Below are positions 9,209 to 19,540 of a DNA stretch of 32,271 bases, piece by piece; the first letter of the stretch is position 1, and each line of letters starts with the position of its first letter. The notes under the pieces were generated by a model that saw only the letters and a list, made by a program, of their open reading frames with translations, was not told the origin of the DNA and did no database searches. The stretch is from Comamonadaceae bacterium. GTDB taxonomy: Bacteria > Pseudomonadota > Gammaproteobacteria > Burkholderiales > Burkholderiaceae_C. The DNA lies in contig CANNEW010000004.1 of assembly GCA_947503685.1 (NCBI GenBank), positions 1-32,271 of the forward strand, written 5' to 3'. The position numbers were made by a program, and so were the translations under genes.

Positions 9209-10536
9209 ACAACTCGGGGTCCCAGTTGCCCGCACCGCGTACCGTCTCTGCTTTGCAAAGCCTGGTGCATCTGCTTTACAGCGGCTTGATGGTCTTGTTG
9301 CAGCCCGCGCTGCGCTGGAAGCTGCGCCGCCGGGCGCGTAGCGAACCGGCGTATGCGCAGCATGTGGAACAGCGTTTCGGGCATTACGGCTCTGCAGCCT
9401 TGCAATCCGGTCCGGTGTTGTGGGTGCATTCCGTGTCCCTCGGTGAAACCCGTGCTATCGGAGCATTGATTGCTTTATTGCGCACGCAATGGCCCGGGAT
9501 GCGCTTATTACTCACCCATGGCACGGCCACCGGGCTGGATGCTGGCGCTGACTTGCTGCAAGCAGGCGATTTACAGGTTTGGCAGCCCTGGGACACGCCT
9601 GCCGTCACGCGTAGTTTTGTGCAGCACTTCAGGCCGCGCCTAGGCTTGTTGGTGGACACCGAAATCTGGCCCAATCTGGTGCGCGCTTGCGCCCAGGCCT
9701 CGGTGCCGCTGTGCCTGGTCAATGCGCGCTTAAGCGCGCACTCCTTGCAGCGCGCCCGGCGCTTGCATTGGTTGGCCGAACCGGCTTATCAGAGCCTGGC
9801 CGGCGTTTGGCCGCAGGACGAGGACCAGTCGATGCGGTTTCGCGCGCTGGGGGTCAAGCCCCATGCGCCGACCGGCAATATCAAATTTGACATGGAGCCC
9901 GAGCTGGCTTTGTGGAGCCAAGGCCAAGCGGCCCGCCAGGCGCAACTGCGCCCGGTACTGATGCTGGCCGTGAGCCGCGAAGGCGAAGAGCAGATGTGGC
10001 TGGATGCGATGCGCCATGCGCAAGCAAGCGGGCTGGGTATGGACCGGGTGCAGTGCTTGATCGTGCCGCGCCATCCGCAGCGTTTTGACACGGTAGCCGA
10101 CTTGCTGCAGTCGGCGGGCTTGTCGGTGGCGCGCCGATCGGTCGATGGCGCCCCGTTTTCGGCCGCTGACGTTTGGTTGGGCGATACGCTGGGAGAGATG
10201 GCGTTTTATTATGGGCTGGCCGATGTGGCCTTGCTGGGCGGCAGCTTTGCGCCGCTAGGCGGGCAAAACCTGATTGAGGCTGCCGCCTGCCGTTGCCCGG
10301 TGGTCATGGGCCCGCATACCTTTAATTTTGCGCAAGCCGCCGAGATGGCCCAGGAAGCGGGCGCCGCTTTGCTGCGGCCTGACATGGCATCGGCCATGCA
10401 AGCGGCTTTGCAACTTCTGGAAGACAAAGCGGCCCTGGAAGCTGCCAGCAGCGCCGCTTGGGCTTTTGCGCAGACCCACCGGGGTGCGGCACTGCGTTTA
10501 AGCCGGGCCTTGGATGTGCTGTGGCGTCATGGCTAA
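9205..10536 (+). CDS. waaA: 3-deoxy-D-manno-octulosonic acid transferase
   Basis: LWVHSVSLGETRAIGALIALLRTQWPGMRLLLTHGTATGLDAG, VDTEIWPNLVRAC, LLGGSFAPLGGQNLIEAAA; ATG at 9205 overlaps waaC stop (ATGA). Confidence 0.95.
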   Translation: MNNSGSQLPAPRTVSALQSLVHLLYSGLMVLLQPALRWKLRRRARSEPAYAQHVEQRFGHYGSAALQSGPVLWVHSVSLGETRAIGALIALLRTQWPGMRLLLTHGTATGLDAGADLLQAGDLQVWQPWDTPAVTRSFVQHFRPRLGLLVDTEIWPNLVRACAQASVPLCLVNARLSAHSLQRARRLHWLAEPAYQSLAGVWPQDEDQSMRFRALGVKPHAPTGNIKFDMEPELALWSQGQAARQAQLRPVLMLAVSREGEEQMWLDAMRHAQASGLGMDRVQCLIVPRHPQRFDTVADLLQSAGLSVARRSVDGAPFSAADVWLGDTLGEMAFYYGLADVALLGGSFAPLGGQNLIEAAACRCPVVMGPHTFNFAQAAEMAQEAGAALLRPDMASAMQAALQLLEDKAALEAASSAAWAFAQTHRGAALRLSRALDVLWRHG

Positions 10537-10562
10537 AGCGCCCGGACCTTGCCGTTTAGCGC

Positions 10563-11876
10563 TTAGCGCAGCAGTGCATTGATCGCTTGTAGATCAGCGG
10601 CCTTAAGGATGCCGCTGGCCTGGCGTAGCTTGAGGTTGCCCACCAACACGTCGTAGCGCGCTTTAGATAGCTTGGCTTTGGTGTCGTACAGCTGGCTTTG
10701 GGAATTGAGCACGTCGATGTTGATGCGCACGCCCACCTGGTAGCCGAGCTTGTTGGCATCGAGCGCGCTTTGGCTGGAGATAGCCGCTGCCTGGTAGGCC
10801 CGCACCTGTCCGAGTGCCGAATCCACTCCCATAAACGCTGCACGGGTGCTCTGGGCCACATTGCGTTGCGCTGCTTCCAGATCCGCGCGCGCCTTGTCTT
10901 CCAGAGACAAAGTTTCTTTGACGCGGTTTTGAATCGAGTAGCCGGAAAACAATGGCATATTGATGTTGAAACCCAGCGTGTAGGCATTGGAGCCCCCAAA
11001 CAGTGACGAGGCCACGCTGCCATTGTTGGTTGTGGCCTGGTAACGGGCCACCAGATCCACCGTAGGCATATTGGCTGCATTGGCCTTCTGGGTTTCCAGG
11101 CGAGCCACTTCCAGCGCGAGCTTGAGCTGACGGATGGCGGGGTGCTCGGTTTGACCGACGGTCAGCCATTCGTTCATGTCGGCGGGCGAGAACTGCGAAA
11201 GATTGAAATCCGGCGCAACCGCCAGCGGCTTGACGTCGGACTTGCCCACTAACTGCGCCAGCGCCAATGTCTTGACGCGCAAATCATTTTCTGCAGCGAT
11301 CTCTTGGGCCAGCACCAAGTCAAAGCGGGCTTGCGCTTCGCGCGCGTCGGTGATCGTGGAAGTGCCGACTTCAAAGTTGCGTTTGGCGGCAGCCAGTTGT
11401 TCTTGCACGGCTACTTTCTGGGCTTTTACAAACTCCAGGCTGTCGGCCGATGCCAGCACATCAAAGTAGGTCTGACTCAGGCGCAAGATCAGTTCCTGCT
11501 CGGCGGTTTGCAAGGCGCTGGCGGCTTGTTGTACCGCTTTGCGGCTTTGCGCATAGCTGGCGTCGTCCGCTGGCCGGTACAAGCCCTGGCTGGCGTCCAG
11601 CGTCATAGAGTTGTTGTTAAAGCCACGGTCATCTTGCGCCAGGCCGGCGCTCCAGGTGGCATTGATGCCGACCTTGGGCAAGACCAGAGCCATAGCCTGG
11701 TCGGCTTTGTACAGGTTGGCATCGTTTTGCGCCTTGGCCGATTGGTAGCTGGCATCAAAGTCGCGCGCGGCGGCATACAAGTCCACCAGGCTTTGGGCCT
11801 GCGCGGTCGGTGCCATGCCGATCGCCATCAGCAGAACTACACGGCGTAAATGCGAGGGATGGATGGGTTTTTTCAT
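10563..11876 (-). CDS. TolC-family outer membrane efflux protein
   Basis: Signal peptide, QSLVDLYAAARDFDASYQSAKAQNDANLYKADQAMALVLPKVGINATW; coiled-coil repeats NEDLR.../AQLVGK; C-terminal ...GNLKLRQASGILKAADLQAINALL. Confidence 0.92.
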   Translation of the reverse strand: MKKPIHPSHLRRVVLLMAIGMAPTAQAQSLVDLYAAARDFDASYQSAKAQNDANLYKADQAMALVLPKVGINATWSAGLAQDDRGFNNNSMTLDASQGLYRPADDASYAQSRKAVQQAASALQTAEQELILRLSQTYFDVLASADSLEFVKAQKVAVQEQLAAAKRNFEVGTSTITDAREAQARFDLVLAQEIAAENDLRVKTLALAQLVGKSDVKPLAVAPDFNLSQFSPADMNEWLTVGQTEHPAIRQLKLALEVARLETQKANAANMPTVDLVARYQATTNNGSVASSLFGGSNAYTLGFNINMPLFSGYSIQNRVKETLSLEDKARADLEAAQRNVAQSTRAAFMGVDSALGQVRAYQAAAISSQSALDANKLGYQVGVRINIDVLNSQSQLYDTKAKLSKARYDVLVGNLKLRQASGILKAADLQAINALLR

Positions 11877-11948
11877 GGGCAGTTTCTCGGTCGTTAAATA
11901 GATGTTGTTGGGGCCGGATAGTGTTCGTCAACGAAGAATGTCTTTGCG

Positions 11949-12302
11949 TCAATAACGCGCAATAGTGCTATCGACCTGCGCGGACCAGGCGTCGATACCA
12001 CCTTCGATATTGACCACATGGCCAAAACCGTTGCTGACCAGAAAGCGGGCTACCTGCATGCTGCGCATACCATGGTGGCACAGGCAGGCAATGGCTTGGT
12101 CGGGGTCGAGTTCGGCAAGCCGCGCGGGTAGTTGGGCCATGGGGATAGCGAGGACGCGAAAGTCAGGGCCATGTACCAGCTGTGCCCAGTCCAGCTCATA
12201 AGGTTCGCGCACATCGAGCAAGACCGGCGCGTCCATGGGGTGCGATTGCGCGACAGCCGCCAACCAAGCGGCGAAATCAGCGGGTCGGACCTGTGCAATC
12301 AT
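11949..12302 (-). CDS. Rhodanese-like domain protein
   Basis: PVLLDVREPYELDWAQ...DQAIACLCHHGMRSMQVARFLVSNGFGHVVNIEGGIDAWS; active-site loop CHHGMRS. Confidence 0.92.
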   Translation of the reverse strand: MIAQVRPADFAAWLAAVAQSHPMDAPVLLDVREPYELDWAQLVHGPDFRVLAIPMAQLPARLAELDPDQAIACLCHHGMRSMQVARFLVSNGFGHVVNIEGGIDAWSAQVDSTIARY

Positions 12303-12320
12303 GCTTGGATAGGTGGTGCT

Positions 12321-12983
12321 TTAAAAGTGGAACTGCGAATGTTCGGCAAATCCGTGCAGACGCGGTGCGTTGGCATCCCAGGGTGTGGTGCTGCGCAGGG
12401 CGGTTTCGCTCACGCGGGTAATCAGCTGCGCGGACATGATGGGCTCATCGCCCACAATGGCTATTAGGCGGCCGCCCACAGCCAGCAGGTCCAGCACATG
12501 TTGCGGCACCTGGGGCACCGAGCCGCTGAGCACGATGGCGTCAAATTTCCCTAAGTCGCCCAAGGCTTGGGAGCCATCAGCAAGCCGTACTTGGACATTG
12601 TGCAGGCCCGCTTTTTGTAGCCTGGTGCCTGCTATGGCGGCCAGTTCAGGGATGCGCTCCAGGCTCAGCACGCTGTGCGCGCGGCGTCCCAGCAGTGCTG
12701 CCATATAGCCTGAGCCGGTGCCGATTTCTAGCGCTTTTTCATGGGGCTGGATTTGCAAGTCTTGCAGCATGCGTGCTTCCATGCGCGGTGCCAACATGTA
12801 CTGGCCGTGGCCCAAGGGCACTTCCAAGTCAGCAAAGGCCAGCGCCTGGTGCGCCAAGGGCACAAACTCTTCGCGCCGCACATCGGCCAGCAAGGTCAGG
12901 ACCTCGGCATCGAGCACATTCCAGGGTCTGATTTGCTGCTCGATCATATTGAAGCGGGCTTGGGCGATGTTGGCAAGGTTCAT
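12321..12983 (-). CDS. pcm: Protein-L-isoaspartate O-methyltransferase-family protein
   Basis: ARFNMIEQQIRPWNVLD..., EKALEIGTGSGYMAALLGRRAHSVLSLERIPELA; PCMT family pattern. Confidence 0.88.
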   Translation of the reverse strand: MNLANIAQARFNMIEQQIRPWNVLDAEVLTLLADVRREEFVPLAHQALAFADLEVPLGHGQYMLAPRMEARMLQDLQIQPHEKALEIGTGSGYMAALLGRRAHSVLSLERIPELAAIAGTRLQKAGLHNVQVRLADGSQALGDLGKFDAIVLSGSVPQVPQHVLDLLAVGGRLIAIVGDEPIMSAQLITRVSETALRSTTPWDANAPRLHGFAEHSQFHF

Positions 12984-13006
12984 AACAATACTTTCGAGAG
13001 CACAGC

Positions 13007-16000
13007 TCAGACGGGCCCAATTTTACCGGCGGCTTGTGACGGCGTCTCTAAGGCAGGTGCCGGCAGCCCGAAGAGTCGGCGCATCCACTGACCTAGATCG
13101 TCCAAATAGCAATACACCACCGGTACCACCACCAGCGTCAGCAGGGACGAGGTAATCACCCCGCCGATCACTGCCTGGCCCATGGGCGCGCGCATTTCTG
13201 AGCCTTCGGAGAGCGCAAAGGCCAGCGGCACCATACCAAAAATCATGGCCAGCGTAGTCATCAAAATCGGGCGCAGGCGCACTTTGGCGGCCATCAGCAA
13301 GGCCGCATTACGGTCCAAGCCGGGCACCGCGCGTCCTTGGGCGTCGGTAGAGCCTGCGCGCGCCCGGATGGCAAAGTCCACCAGCAAAATTGCGTTTTTG
13401 GTGACCAGGCCCATCAACATCAGCACACCGATGACCGAGAACATGGACAGGGTGGAGCGAAAGGCCATCAGCGCCAGCACCACGCCGATCAGGGTCAGCG
13501 GCAAGGCCGTCATCAGCGCCAGCGGTTGCAAAAAGCTTTTGAACTGGCTGGCCAAAATCATATAAATAAACACAATGCCCAGCGCCAGCGCTGACACGGC
13601 GTAGCCAAAGGAGTCGGCCATGTCTTTGGTCGATCCGCTGAACTGTGTGCTGTAGCCCGGCGGCATGCTGATGCCGTCCATCACTTTCTTGATGTCTTTG
13701 GATACCTCGCCGGCCGAGCGGCCGCTGACATTGGCATTGATCGACACCTCGCGCAACAAGTCACGCCGATTGATTTGGTTGGATGTCCGGGTCTCCACCA
13801 GTTTGGCGACCTGGTTCAAGCGCACGATACGGCCCGATCCGTCGGCATTGCTGCCCATTGCTAGGGGCATGCGTTCCAGGTCCGTGGCGCTGTCGCGCGC
13901 GGCCGGGTTGAGTCGCACATTGACATCATAGGTCTGGTCGTCACTGGCGCGCCAGTTGCCCACGGTTTGTCCGGCTACCAAGGTGCGTAGGCTGTTGCCG
14001 ATCTGGGACAGGGAGAGGCCCAAGTCGGAGGCCGCGTCGCGATTGATTTGTAATTCCAGGGTGGGCTTGTTGGGCTTCATGCTGGAGTCCAGGTCCACTA
14101 GGCCGGGGATTTCACGCAGTTGGGGCAATGCGCTTTGAGCAATGCGCTCCAGGGTTTGGATGTCGCTGCCCAGCACCGAGAATGTGATTTGTTTGCTACC
14201 GCCCACCGAATCGAATAAGCCGATATGGGTGACGGTAATGCCCGGCGCATGGGCCAAGCGTTCGCGCAAAATAGTGGATATTTCTTCGATACCGCGTTTG
14301 CGCGCTTTGCGGTCCACCAAGCGGATGTAAATGCTGGCGTACATCTTGCCCTGCGCATTGCCGGTATTGATGGTGGTCAGCGTGTAGCGCACCTCCGGAA
14401 ATTCGCGCACGATGGCTTCGACCTGCTTGGCGCGCGCCTCGGTCACTTCCAAGGAAGAGCCAACCGGCGTGTGAAAGTTGACCGTGGTTTCCGAAAAATC
14501 TGACTTCGGCACAAACTCGGTGCCCAGCAGCGGCACCATGAATACGCTGGAGATAAAAATGCTAATGGCCAGCAAGACAGTAGCCAGTTTGTGGCCCAGC
14601 GCCCAGCGCAAAATGCGTTGGTACACATCAATCAGGTAATTCGTGCCCCGGTCAAACCAGCCGGTAACGCGGCCTATGGTTTTGTCGTACCAGTTAGCGG
14701 GCCCGCTGTGTTTGCCATTGCTTTGGACACTAGGGTCGTGCCAGACGCTGGAGAGCATAGGGTCTAGCGTGAAGCTCACAAACATGGAGATCAGCACCGC
14801 CACCACAATCGTCAGGCCAAATTCGTGGAAAAACTTGCCGATGATGCCGGCCATAAAACCAATGGGTAAAAACACGGCCACGATAGACAAGGTGGTGGCC
14901 AACACCGCCAGCCCGATTTCTTGCGTACCGTCCATAGCGGCTTGAAACGGCGTCTTGCCCATTTGAATATGGCGCACGATGTTTTCGCGCACCACGATGG
15001 CATCGTCAATCAGCAAACCTACACACAGGCTAAGCGCCATCATGCTGATCATATTGATGGTAAAGCCCAGCATGTACATGAACAAAAACGTGCCGATCAG
15101 GGCAATCGGTAGCGTGAGGCCGGTGATGATGGTCGAGCGCCAGGAGTTAAGAAACAAAAACACAATCAATACGGTGAGCACCGCGCCTTCGATCAGCGTG
15201 CGGTTGACGTTGTCCACGGACACACGGATCTGACGCGAACCATCGGTAATCGTTTCCAGCCGGATGCCCGGCGGCAATTGTTTGCGCACTTCTACCAGAG
15301 TTTTTTCCAGACCGTTAACGACGCCAATCGTGTTCTCGTCCTGGGATTTTTGTACCGACAACAGCAAGGTACGCTGCCCGTTGTACAGGGCTAAGTTTTC
15401 CACTTCCTGAGCGCCATCTTTGAGTTGTGCAATTTGGCTGACTCGCACCGGCGCCCCGTTTTTGCGGGCGACGATGATGTTGCCAAAGTCCGCAGGCCTT
15501 TGCATGCGGCCTGAGACCTGAATCACCCGCTCCTGCTCCAAGGATCGGATGCTGCCCAGGGGCAAGTCCTGGTTCTCATTGCGCACGGCCGAGACCACCT
15601 GGTCAGGCGTAATGCCCAGCGACTCCATGGCCTGCGGGTTGAGGTAAATATTGATCTCGCGTTTGGTGCCACCCACCACGCTGGCCGATCCCACGCCTGG
15701 CACATTTTCCAGGCGCTTTTTAAACACCTGCTCGGCCCAGTTGGTCAGCTCCACGGCGCTCAGGGCGGGGCCCTTGCCATCGGGCAAGACCGCTACCGAC
15801 CAGACCGCCTTGGCCGACGGGTCAAAGCGCAGAACCCGCGGCTCTTTCACTTCGGTTCGCAACGAGGGTTTGACGGATGCAACTTTCTCGCGCACATCGT
15901 CGGCCGCTTTGCGACCATTCATGGTCAGGTCAAAGCTGATGATGACCACCGACTGGCCTTCGTAGCTGCGCGAGGTGAGAGAACTGATGCCGGCAATCGA

Positions 16001-16216
16001 GTTGACCGCCTCTTCCAGCTTTTTAGAAACTTCGCTCTCCACAATCTCGGGTGCAGCGCCTGGGTAATCGGTAATCACCACGACCGTGGGGAAGTCAATG
16101 TTCGGAAACTGATCGACCTTGAGCCTATTCATGGAAAACAGGCCCAACACCACCAGCGCGACCATCATCATGGTGGCAAACACCGGGTTGTTCAGGCTGA
16201 CGCGGGTAAACCACAT
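13007..16216 (-). CDS. RND-family efflux transporter permease (AcrB/MexF-like)
   Basis: 1069 aa; [60 protein letters not shown]..., repeated TM blocks, [23 protein letters not shown]. Confidence 0.95.
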   Translation of the reverse strand: MWFTRVSLNNPVFATMMMVALVVLGLFSMNRLKVDQFPNIDFPTVVVITDYPGAAPEIVESEVSKKLEEAVNSIAGISSLTSRSYEGQSVVIISFDLTMNGRKAADDVREKVASVKPSLRTEVKEPRVLRFDPSAKAVWSVAVLPDGKGPALSAVELTNWAEQVFKKRLENVPGVGSASVVGGTKREINIYLNPQAMESLGITPDQVVSAVRNENQDLPLGSIRSLEQERVIQVSGRMQRPADFGNIIVARKNGAPVRVSQIAQLKDGAQEVENLALYNGQRTLLLSVQKSQDENTIGVVNGLEKTLVEVRKQLPPGIRLETITDGSRQIRVSVDNVNRTLIEGAVLTVLIVFLFLNSWRSTIITGLTLPIALIGTFLFMYMLGFTINMISMMALSLCVGLLIDDAIVVRENIVRHIQMGKTPFQAAMDGTQEIGLAVLATTLSIVAVFLPIGFMAGIIGKFFHEFGLTIVVAVLISMFVSFTLDPMLSSVWHDPSVQSNGKHSGPANWYDKTIGRVTGWFDRGTNYLIDVYQRILRWALGHKLATVLLAISIFISSVFMVPLLGTEFVPKSDFSETTVNFHTPVGSSLEVTEARAKQVEAIVREFPEVRYTLTTINTGNAQGKMYASIYIRLVDRKARKRGIEEISTILRERLAHAPGITVTHIGLFDSVGGSKQITFSVLGSDIQTLERIAQSALPQLREIPGLVDLDSSMKPNKPTLELQINRDAASDLGLSLSQIGNSLRTLVAGQTVGNWRASDDQTYDVNVRLNPAARDSATDLERMPLAMGSNADGSGRIVRLNQVAKLVETRTSNQINRRDLLREVSINANVSGRSAGEVSKDIKKVMDGISMPPGYSTQFSGSTKDMADSFGYAVSALALGIVFIYMILASQFKSFLQPLALMTALPLTLIGVVLALMAFRSTLSMFSVIGVLMLMGLVTKNAILLVDFAIRARAGSTDAQGRAVPGLDRNAALLMAAKVRLRPILMTTLAMIFGMVPLAFALSEGSEMRAPMGQAVIGGVITSSLLTLVVVPVVYCYLDDLGQWMRRLFGLPAPALETPSQAAGKIGPV

Positions 16217-16219
16217 AAA

Positions 16220-17377
16220 TTATTTGCCCGCTTCGTTCACGGTGACAGGCGTGCCTGCCAGCAAGGCGCCGACGCTGCCCAGCAGCGCGCGCGTGCCCGG
16301 CGCTAAGCCGATCACTTCGACCATGGTTTGTCCCTGGTAGTCACCGATAAAGCCGGTTACCACTGTTTGATGCTCCACTTTGCCGTCCACGATGGTTTGC
16401 GCATAGGTCACCGGCTTGTCTGTGCGCACCGCGCTCAAGGGAAGCGCCGGACCGGTGCGGCTGCCGGTAGACAAATGGCCTTGCACGAATAGCCCTTGGC
16501 GCAGTTGTGCATGGGGTGAAAGCGCCAGGTACACCACCACTGCGCGGCTACCAGCGGTTGCAATCGGGTTGACCCGAGCCACCCTGGCGGCCACGCTGTC
16601 AATGCTGCCGTCGATGCTCACCTGCGCCACTTGGCCAAGCCGCACCCGTGCCGCATCTTCGGCGCTCAGGCTGGCTTCCATTTCTAATTGCGCCAGGTCC
16701 ACAATCTCCACCACACGCGCATCAACGGCAACCCGCTCCCCGTTTTGCGCCAGGCGTTGTGATACCTGGCCGGTAATGGGCGCGCGCATGACCGCGTCAT
16801 CTAAAGATTTTTGCAGCACGTCCACACCCGATTGCGCCGCTTGGTAACCGGCCTGGCTGGCCGCCAGGTTGGAAGCAGACAGCTCCAAAGCGGTTTTGGA
16901 AATAAAGCCCTGGTCCACCAGCGAGCGGTTGTTGTCATAGGTGCGCTGCGCAATATCAACCTGCGCCTTGGCCGATTGGGCTTGTTGCTGTGCCTGGCGC
17001 AGGCGCGCCTGGTATTCGGTGCTGTCCACGCGCGCAATCACCTGCCCGGCTTTGACATAGTCGCCCTCGCGCACCAGCAGGTCTTGCAATTCACCGGCTA
17101 CGCGGGCTTTGACAAAAGCCGAATTCACCGCTTTGACCGGCCCGGAGATTTGCAGTACCTGCACCAGCGCGATGGTTTGCACACTGACCAAGTCGCTGGC
17201 AGCCAGCGTCACCACGGGCAAGGACTTGGCAGCCGCACTGGCAGCCGATGTGGGATTGGCGGCTGCGCCAGCGGCCGTGGCCGCAGTCGCCTTGCTCTTC
17301 ATCCGTTGCCATTGAAACGCGCCGCCGCCTGCGGCAAGCGCCAGCACCAAAAATATCCAGGGTAATTTCGATTTCAT
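16220..17377 (-). CDS. RND efflux periplasmic adaptor subunit
   Basis: LQISGPVKAVNSAFVKARVAGELQDLLVREGDYVKAGQVIARVDSTEYQARLRQA; biotinyl-lipoyl-like and hairpin domains. Confidence 0.93.
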   Translation of the reverse strand: MKSKLPWIFLVLALAAGGGAFQWQRMKSKATAATAAGAAANPTSAASAAAKSLPVVTLAASDLVSVQTIALVQVLQISGPVKAVNSAFVKARVAGELQDLLVREGDYVKAGQVIARVDSTEYQARLRQAQQQAQSAKAQVDIAQRTYDNNRSLVDQGFISKTALELSASNLAASQAGYQAAQSGVDVLQKSLDDAVMRAPITGQVSQRLAQNGERVAVDARVVEIVDLAQLEMEASLSAEDAARVRLGQVAQVSIDGSIDSVAARVARVNPIATAGSRAVVVYLALSPHAQLRQGLFVQGHLSTGSRTGPALPLSAVRTDKPVTYAQTIVDGKVEHQTVVTGFIGDYQGQTMVEVIGLAPGTRALLGSVGALLAGTPVTVNEAGK

Positions 17378-18072
17378 AAAGCTTTTTTATCAAGTACAGG
17401 GTGCGTCGGCTCGCGCAGCAACACCCCGCTAAGGTAGGTATCAATCAAGGCGTCCAAGTAAGCCAAGGGTTGCAAAGGGCTTATTTGCGAGGGGCTTAAG
17501 GCCGGCGCGTGGCGCCACAAGGCCAAAAATAGTATCGATGACAGCAGCGTCAAGGGGCCATAAGTAGGGTCAATGGGTCGGAATTCACCCCGCTTTACGC
17601 CGCGCCCGTGCACGCGCGCAATCAACTCGCGCGCCGGATCAATGACCTCTTCGCGGTAAAAAGCGGCTAACTCAGGAAATTGCTGCCCCTCGCTGAGCAT
17701 TAGCTTGGCGATGCCGCTGCTTTGGCTGGCGTCTGCCTGCTGCCACCAGGCGTGCAAAAAAGTGCGCATCAGTCGGTCGGTTGGGCCCTCAAAGTCGTCA
17801 ATGGCGGCATGAAACTGCGACAACTGGCCCACGATCTTGTCCCGTACCACGGCTTTGAACAATTCTTCTTTGCTGCTGAAATAAAGGAACAAAGTGCCTT
17901 TGGATACCCCAGCCATCCGGGCTACGTCTTCCACCTTGGTGGCGGCAAAGCCTTTCTCCACGAACAAGGCCAGCGCGGCCTGCAACAGCTCGCCGGGACG
18001 CGCCTCCTTGCGACGCTCGCGCTTGACCGGCATGGGGCAGGAAGGTTGGAAGAAGTTTTTGATTAACTGCAT
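17374..18072 (-). CDS. TetR/AcrR-family transcriptional regulator
   Basis: ELLQAALALFVEKGFAATKVEDVARMAGVSKGTLFLYFSSKEELFKAVV. Start is either ATG 18072 or ATG 18033; the listed 18282 start is an overextension. Confidence 0.92.
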   Translation of the reverse strand: MQLIKNFFQPSCPMPVKRERRKEARPGELLQAALALFVEKGFAATKVEDVARMAGVSKGTLFLYFSSKEELFKAVVRDKIVGQLSQFHAAIDDFEGPTDRLMRTFLHAWWQQADASQSSGIAKLMLSEGQQFPELAAFYREEVIDPARELIARVHGRGVKRGEFRPIDPTYGPLTLLSSILFLALWRHAPALSPSQISPLQPLAYLDALIDTYLSGVLLREPTHPVLDKKAL

Positions 18073-18076
18073 TTTT

Positions 18077-18094
18077 ACTGACCACGTGGTTAGT
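18077..18094. promoter_or_regulatory. Putative TetR-family operator
   Basis: ACTGACCAC|GTGGTTAGT, an 18-bp near-perfect palindrome (8 of 9 positions) immediately upstream of the tetR gene. Confidence 0.6.
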
Positions 18095-18266
18095 AGTGTA
18101 GCGCCTGGCTGCGCACCGGCGCTTGTGTCCTCTTGCGCAGGCTTATTGCCCTGAGCAGGGCAACGCCGCTTTGCCCCCGACGCAACCTGGGCTACGCCGT
18201 ACGGACACGTAAGCGCCTTATGCTCGGGGTTTTGACCATTCGGTCTTGACCTAGGAGATATCGCGC

Positions 18267-18809
18267 ATGGGCTCAGCCACACAAACCCTGGTTCTGGGGG
18301 GAGGATGTTTTTGGTGCACCGAGTCGGTGTTTTTGCAGGTGCGAGGGCTCACGCAGGTGGAGTCCGGTTACAGCAACGGGCAGGCGCCCCAGCCCACTTA
18401 CGAGATGGTTTGTACCGGTACCAGCGGCCACAACGAGGTGGTGCGACTGGAGTTTGACCCGCAGCACATCAGTTTGACCGAGTTGCTGGAAATCTTTTTT
18501 GTGATCCACGACCCGACGACCCTCAACCGACAGGGCCATGACGTAGGCACCCAGTACCGCAGCGCTATTTACTGCACCACGTCCGAGCAATTACAAGCCG
18601 CCCAGGCCATGGTGCAGGCCTTGGATGCCGCCGGCGACTTTAGCAAACCCATCGTCACCGAGGTAAAGATGTTGTCCAACTACGCCCGCGCCGAGGAGTA
18701 CCACCAGAACTACTTCGCCAAGAACCCCGGCCAGGGCTACTGTCTGGCGGTGGCCGCGCCCAAAGTGGCCAAGTTCAAAAAGACGTTTGCGCGGCTAGCT
18801 AAGCCCTGA
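18267..18809 (+). CDS. msrA: Peptide-methionine (S)-S-oxide reductase
   Basis: LGGGCFWCTESVFLQVRGLTQVESGYSNG...HNEVVRLEFDP...YRSAIYCTT; MsrA signature GCFWC. Confidence 0.96.
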   Translation: MGSATQTLVLGGGCFWCTESVFLQVRGLTQVESGYSNGQAPQPTYEMVCTGTSGHNEVVRLEFDPQHISLTELLEIFFVIHDPTTLNRQGHDVGTQYRSAIYCTTSEQLQAAQAMVQALDAAGDFSKPIVTEVKMLSNYARAEEYHQNYFAKNPGQGYCLAVAAPKVAKFKKTFARLAKP

Positions 18810-18838
18810 CACGCCATTTTCCGGATGACCTGATTTCT

Positions 18839-19540
18839 ATGATTGAAACGCAGCAATTGCAGTTTGCTTATGGTGCGGGCCAGCCCTTGGTATTCCCGGA
18901 TGTGGCGGTGCCGCAAGGCGCCGTGGTTCTGCTCAGTGGTCTCTCGGGTAGCGGCAAATCCACCTGGCTGGCATTGCTGGCAGCACTGGTCAAACCCAGG
19001 CATGGCGCGCTCACGGTGGCGGGGCAGGACTTGCGGGCTTTGTCCGGCCGCAGTGCCGATGCATGGCGCGCGCGCAACATCGGATTTTTGCCGCAAAAGC
19101 TGTATTTGAGCGCCGCCTTGACGGTGCAGCACAACCTGGAATTGGCTTTTTGGGCGGCAGGCTTGCCAGTCGATAGGCCGCGGGTGCGGCAGGTATTGGC
19201 CCAGCTCAATGTGGCTGAATTGGCCCAACGGCTTGCGTCGCAATTGTCTGGCGGGCAGGCGCAGCGCGTGGCCCTGGCGCGGGCAGTCTTAATGCAGCCC
19301 CGGCTGATCCTGGCTGACGAACCCACTGCCAGCCTGGACGATGCGGCAGCGCAGGGCGCTGTGCAAATGTTGGTACACGCTGCAAAGGAGCAAAACGCCA
19401 CCTTAGTCATCGCCACGCACGATGCGCGCGTCGCGCAAGCTGTGTCGGCCTGCACGGATGTGGCGCCGATCTTGCTGCACCTGTCTCCAGCAGGGTCCGC
19501 AAGCGCACTTAGCACGGCAACCGGGCGCTTGCAGGCATGA
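18839..19540 (+). CDS. ABC transporter ATP-binding protein (LolD/MacB-type)
   Basis: Walker A LSGLSGSGKSTWLALL, signature LSGGQAQRVALARAVL, Walker B LILADEPTASLDD. Confidence 0.95.
   Translation: MIETQQLQFAYGAGQPLVFPDVAVPQGAVVLLSGLSGSGKSTWLALLAALVKPRHGALTVAGQDLRALSGRSADAWRARNIGFLPQKLYLSAALTVQHNLELAFWAAGLPVDRPRVRQVLAQLNVAELAQRLASQLSGGQAQRVALARAVLMQPRLILADEPTASLDDAAAQGAVQMLVHAAKEQNATLVIATHDARVAQAVSACTDVAPILLHLSPAGSASALSTATGRLQA

Noticed and set aside
10556-11169. Two alternative-frame minus-strand ORFs inside the TolC-family gene (174 and 168 aa)
   Set aside because: Out-of-frame readings of the 437-aa TolC ORF, which has a signal peptide and family motifs.
18073-18282. N-terminal extension of the TetR ORF
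   Set aside because: Would cross the palindromic operator and the msrA promoter region; the TetR domain starts downstream.
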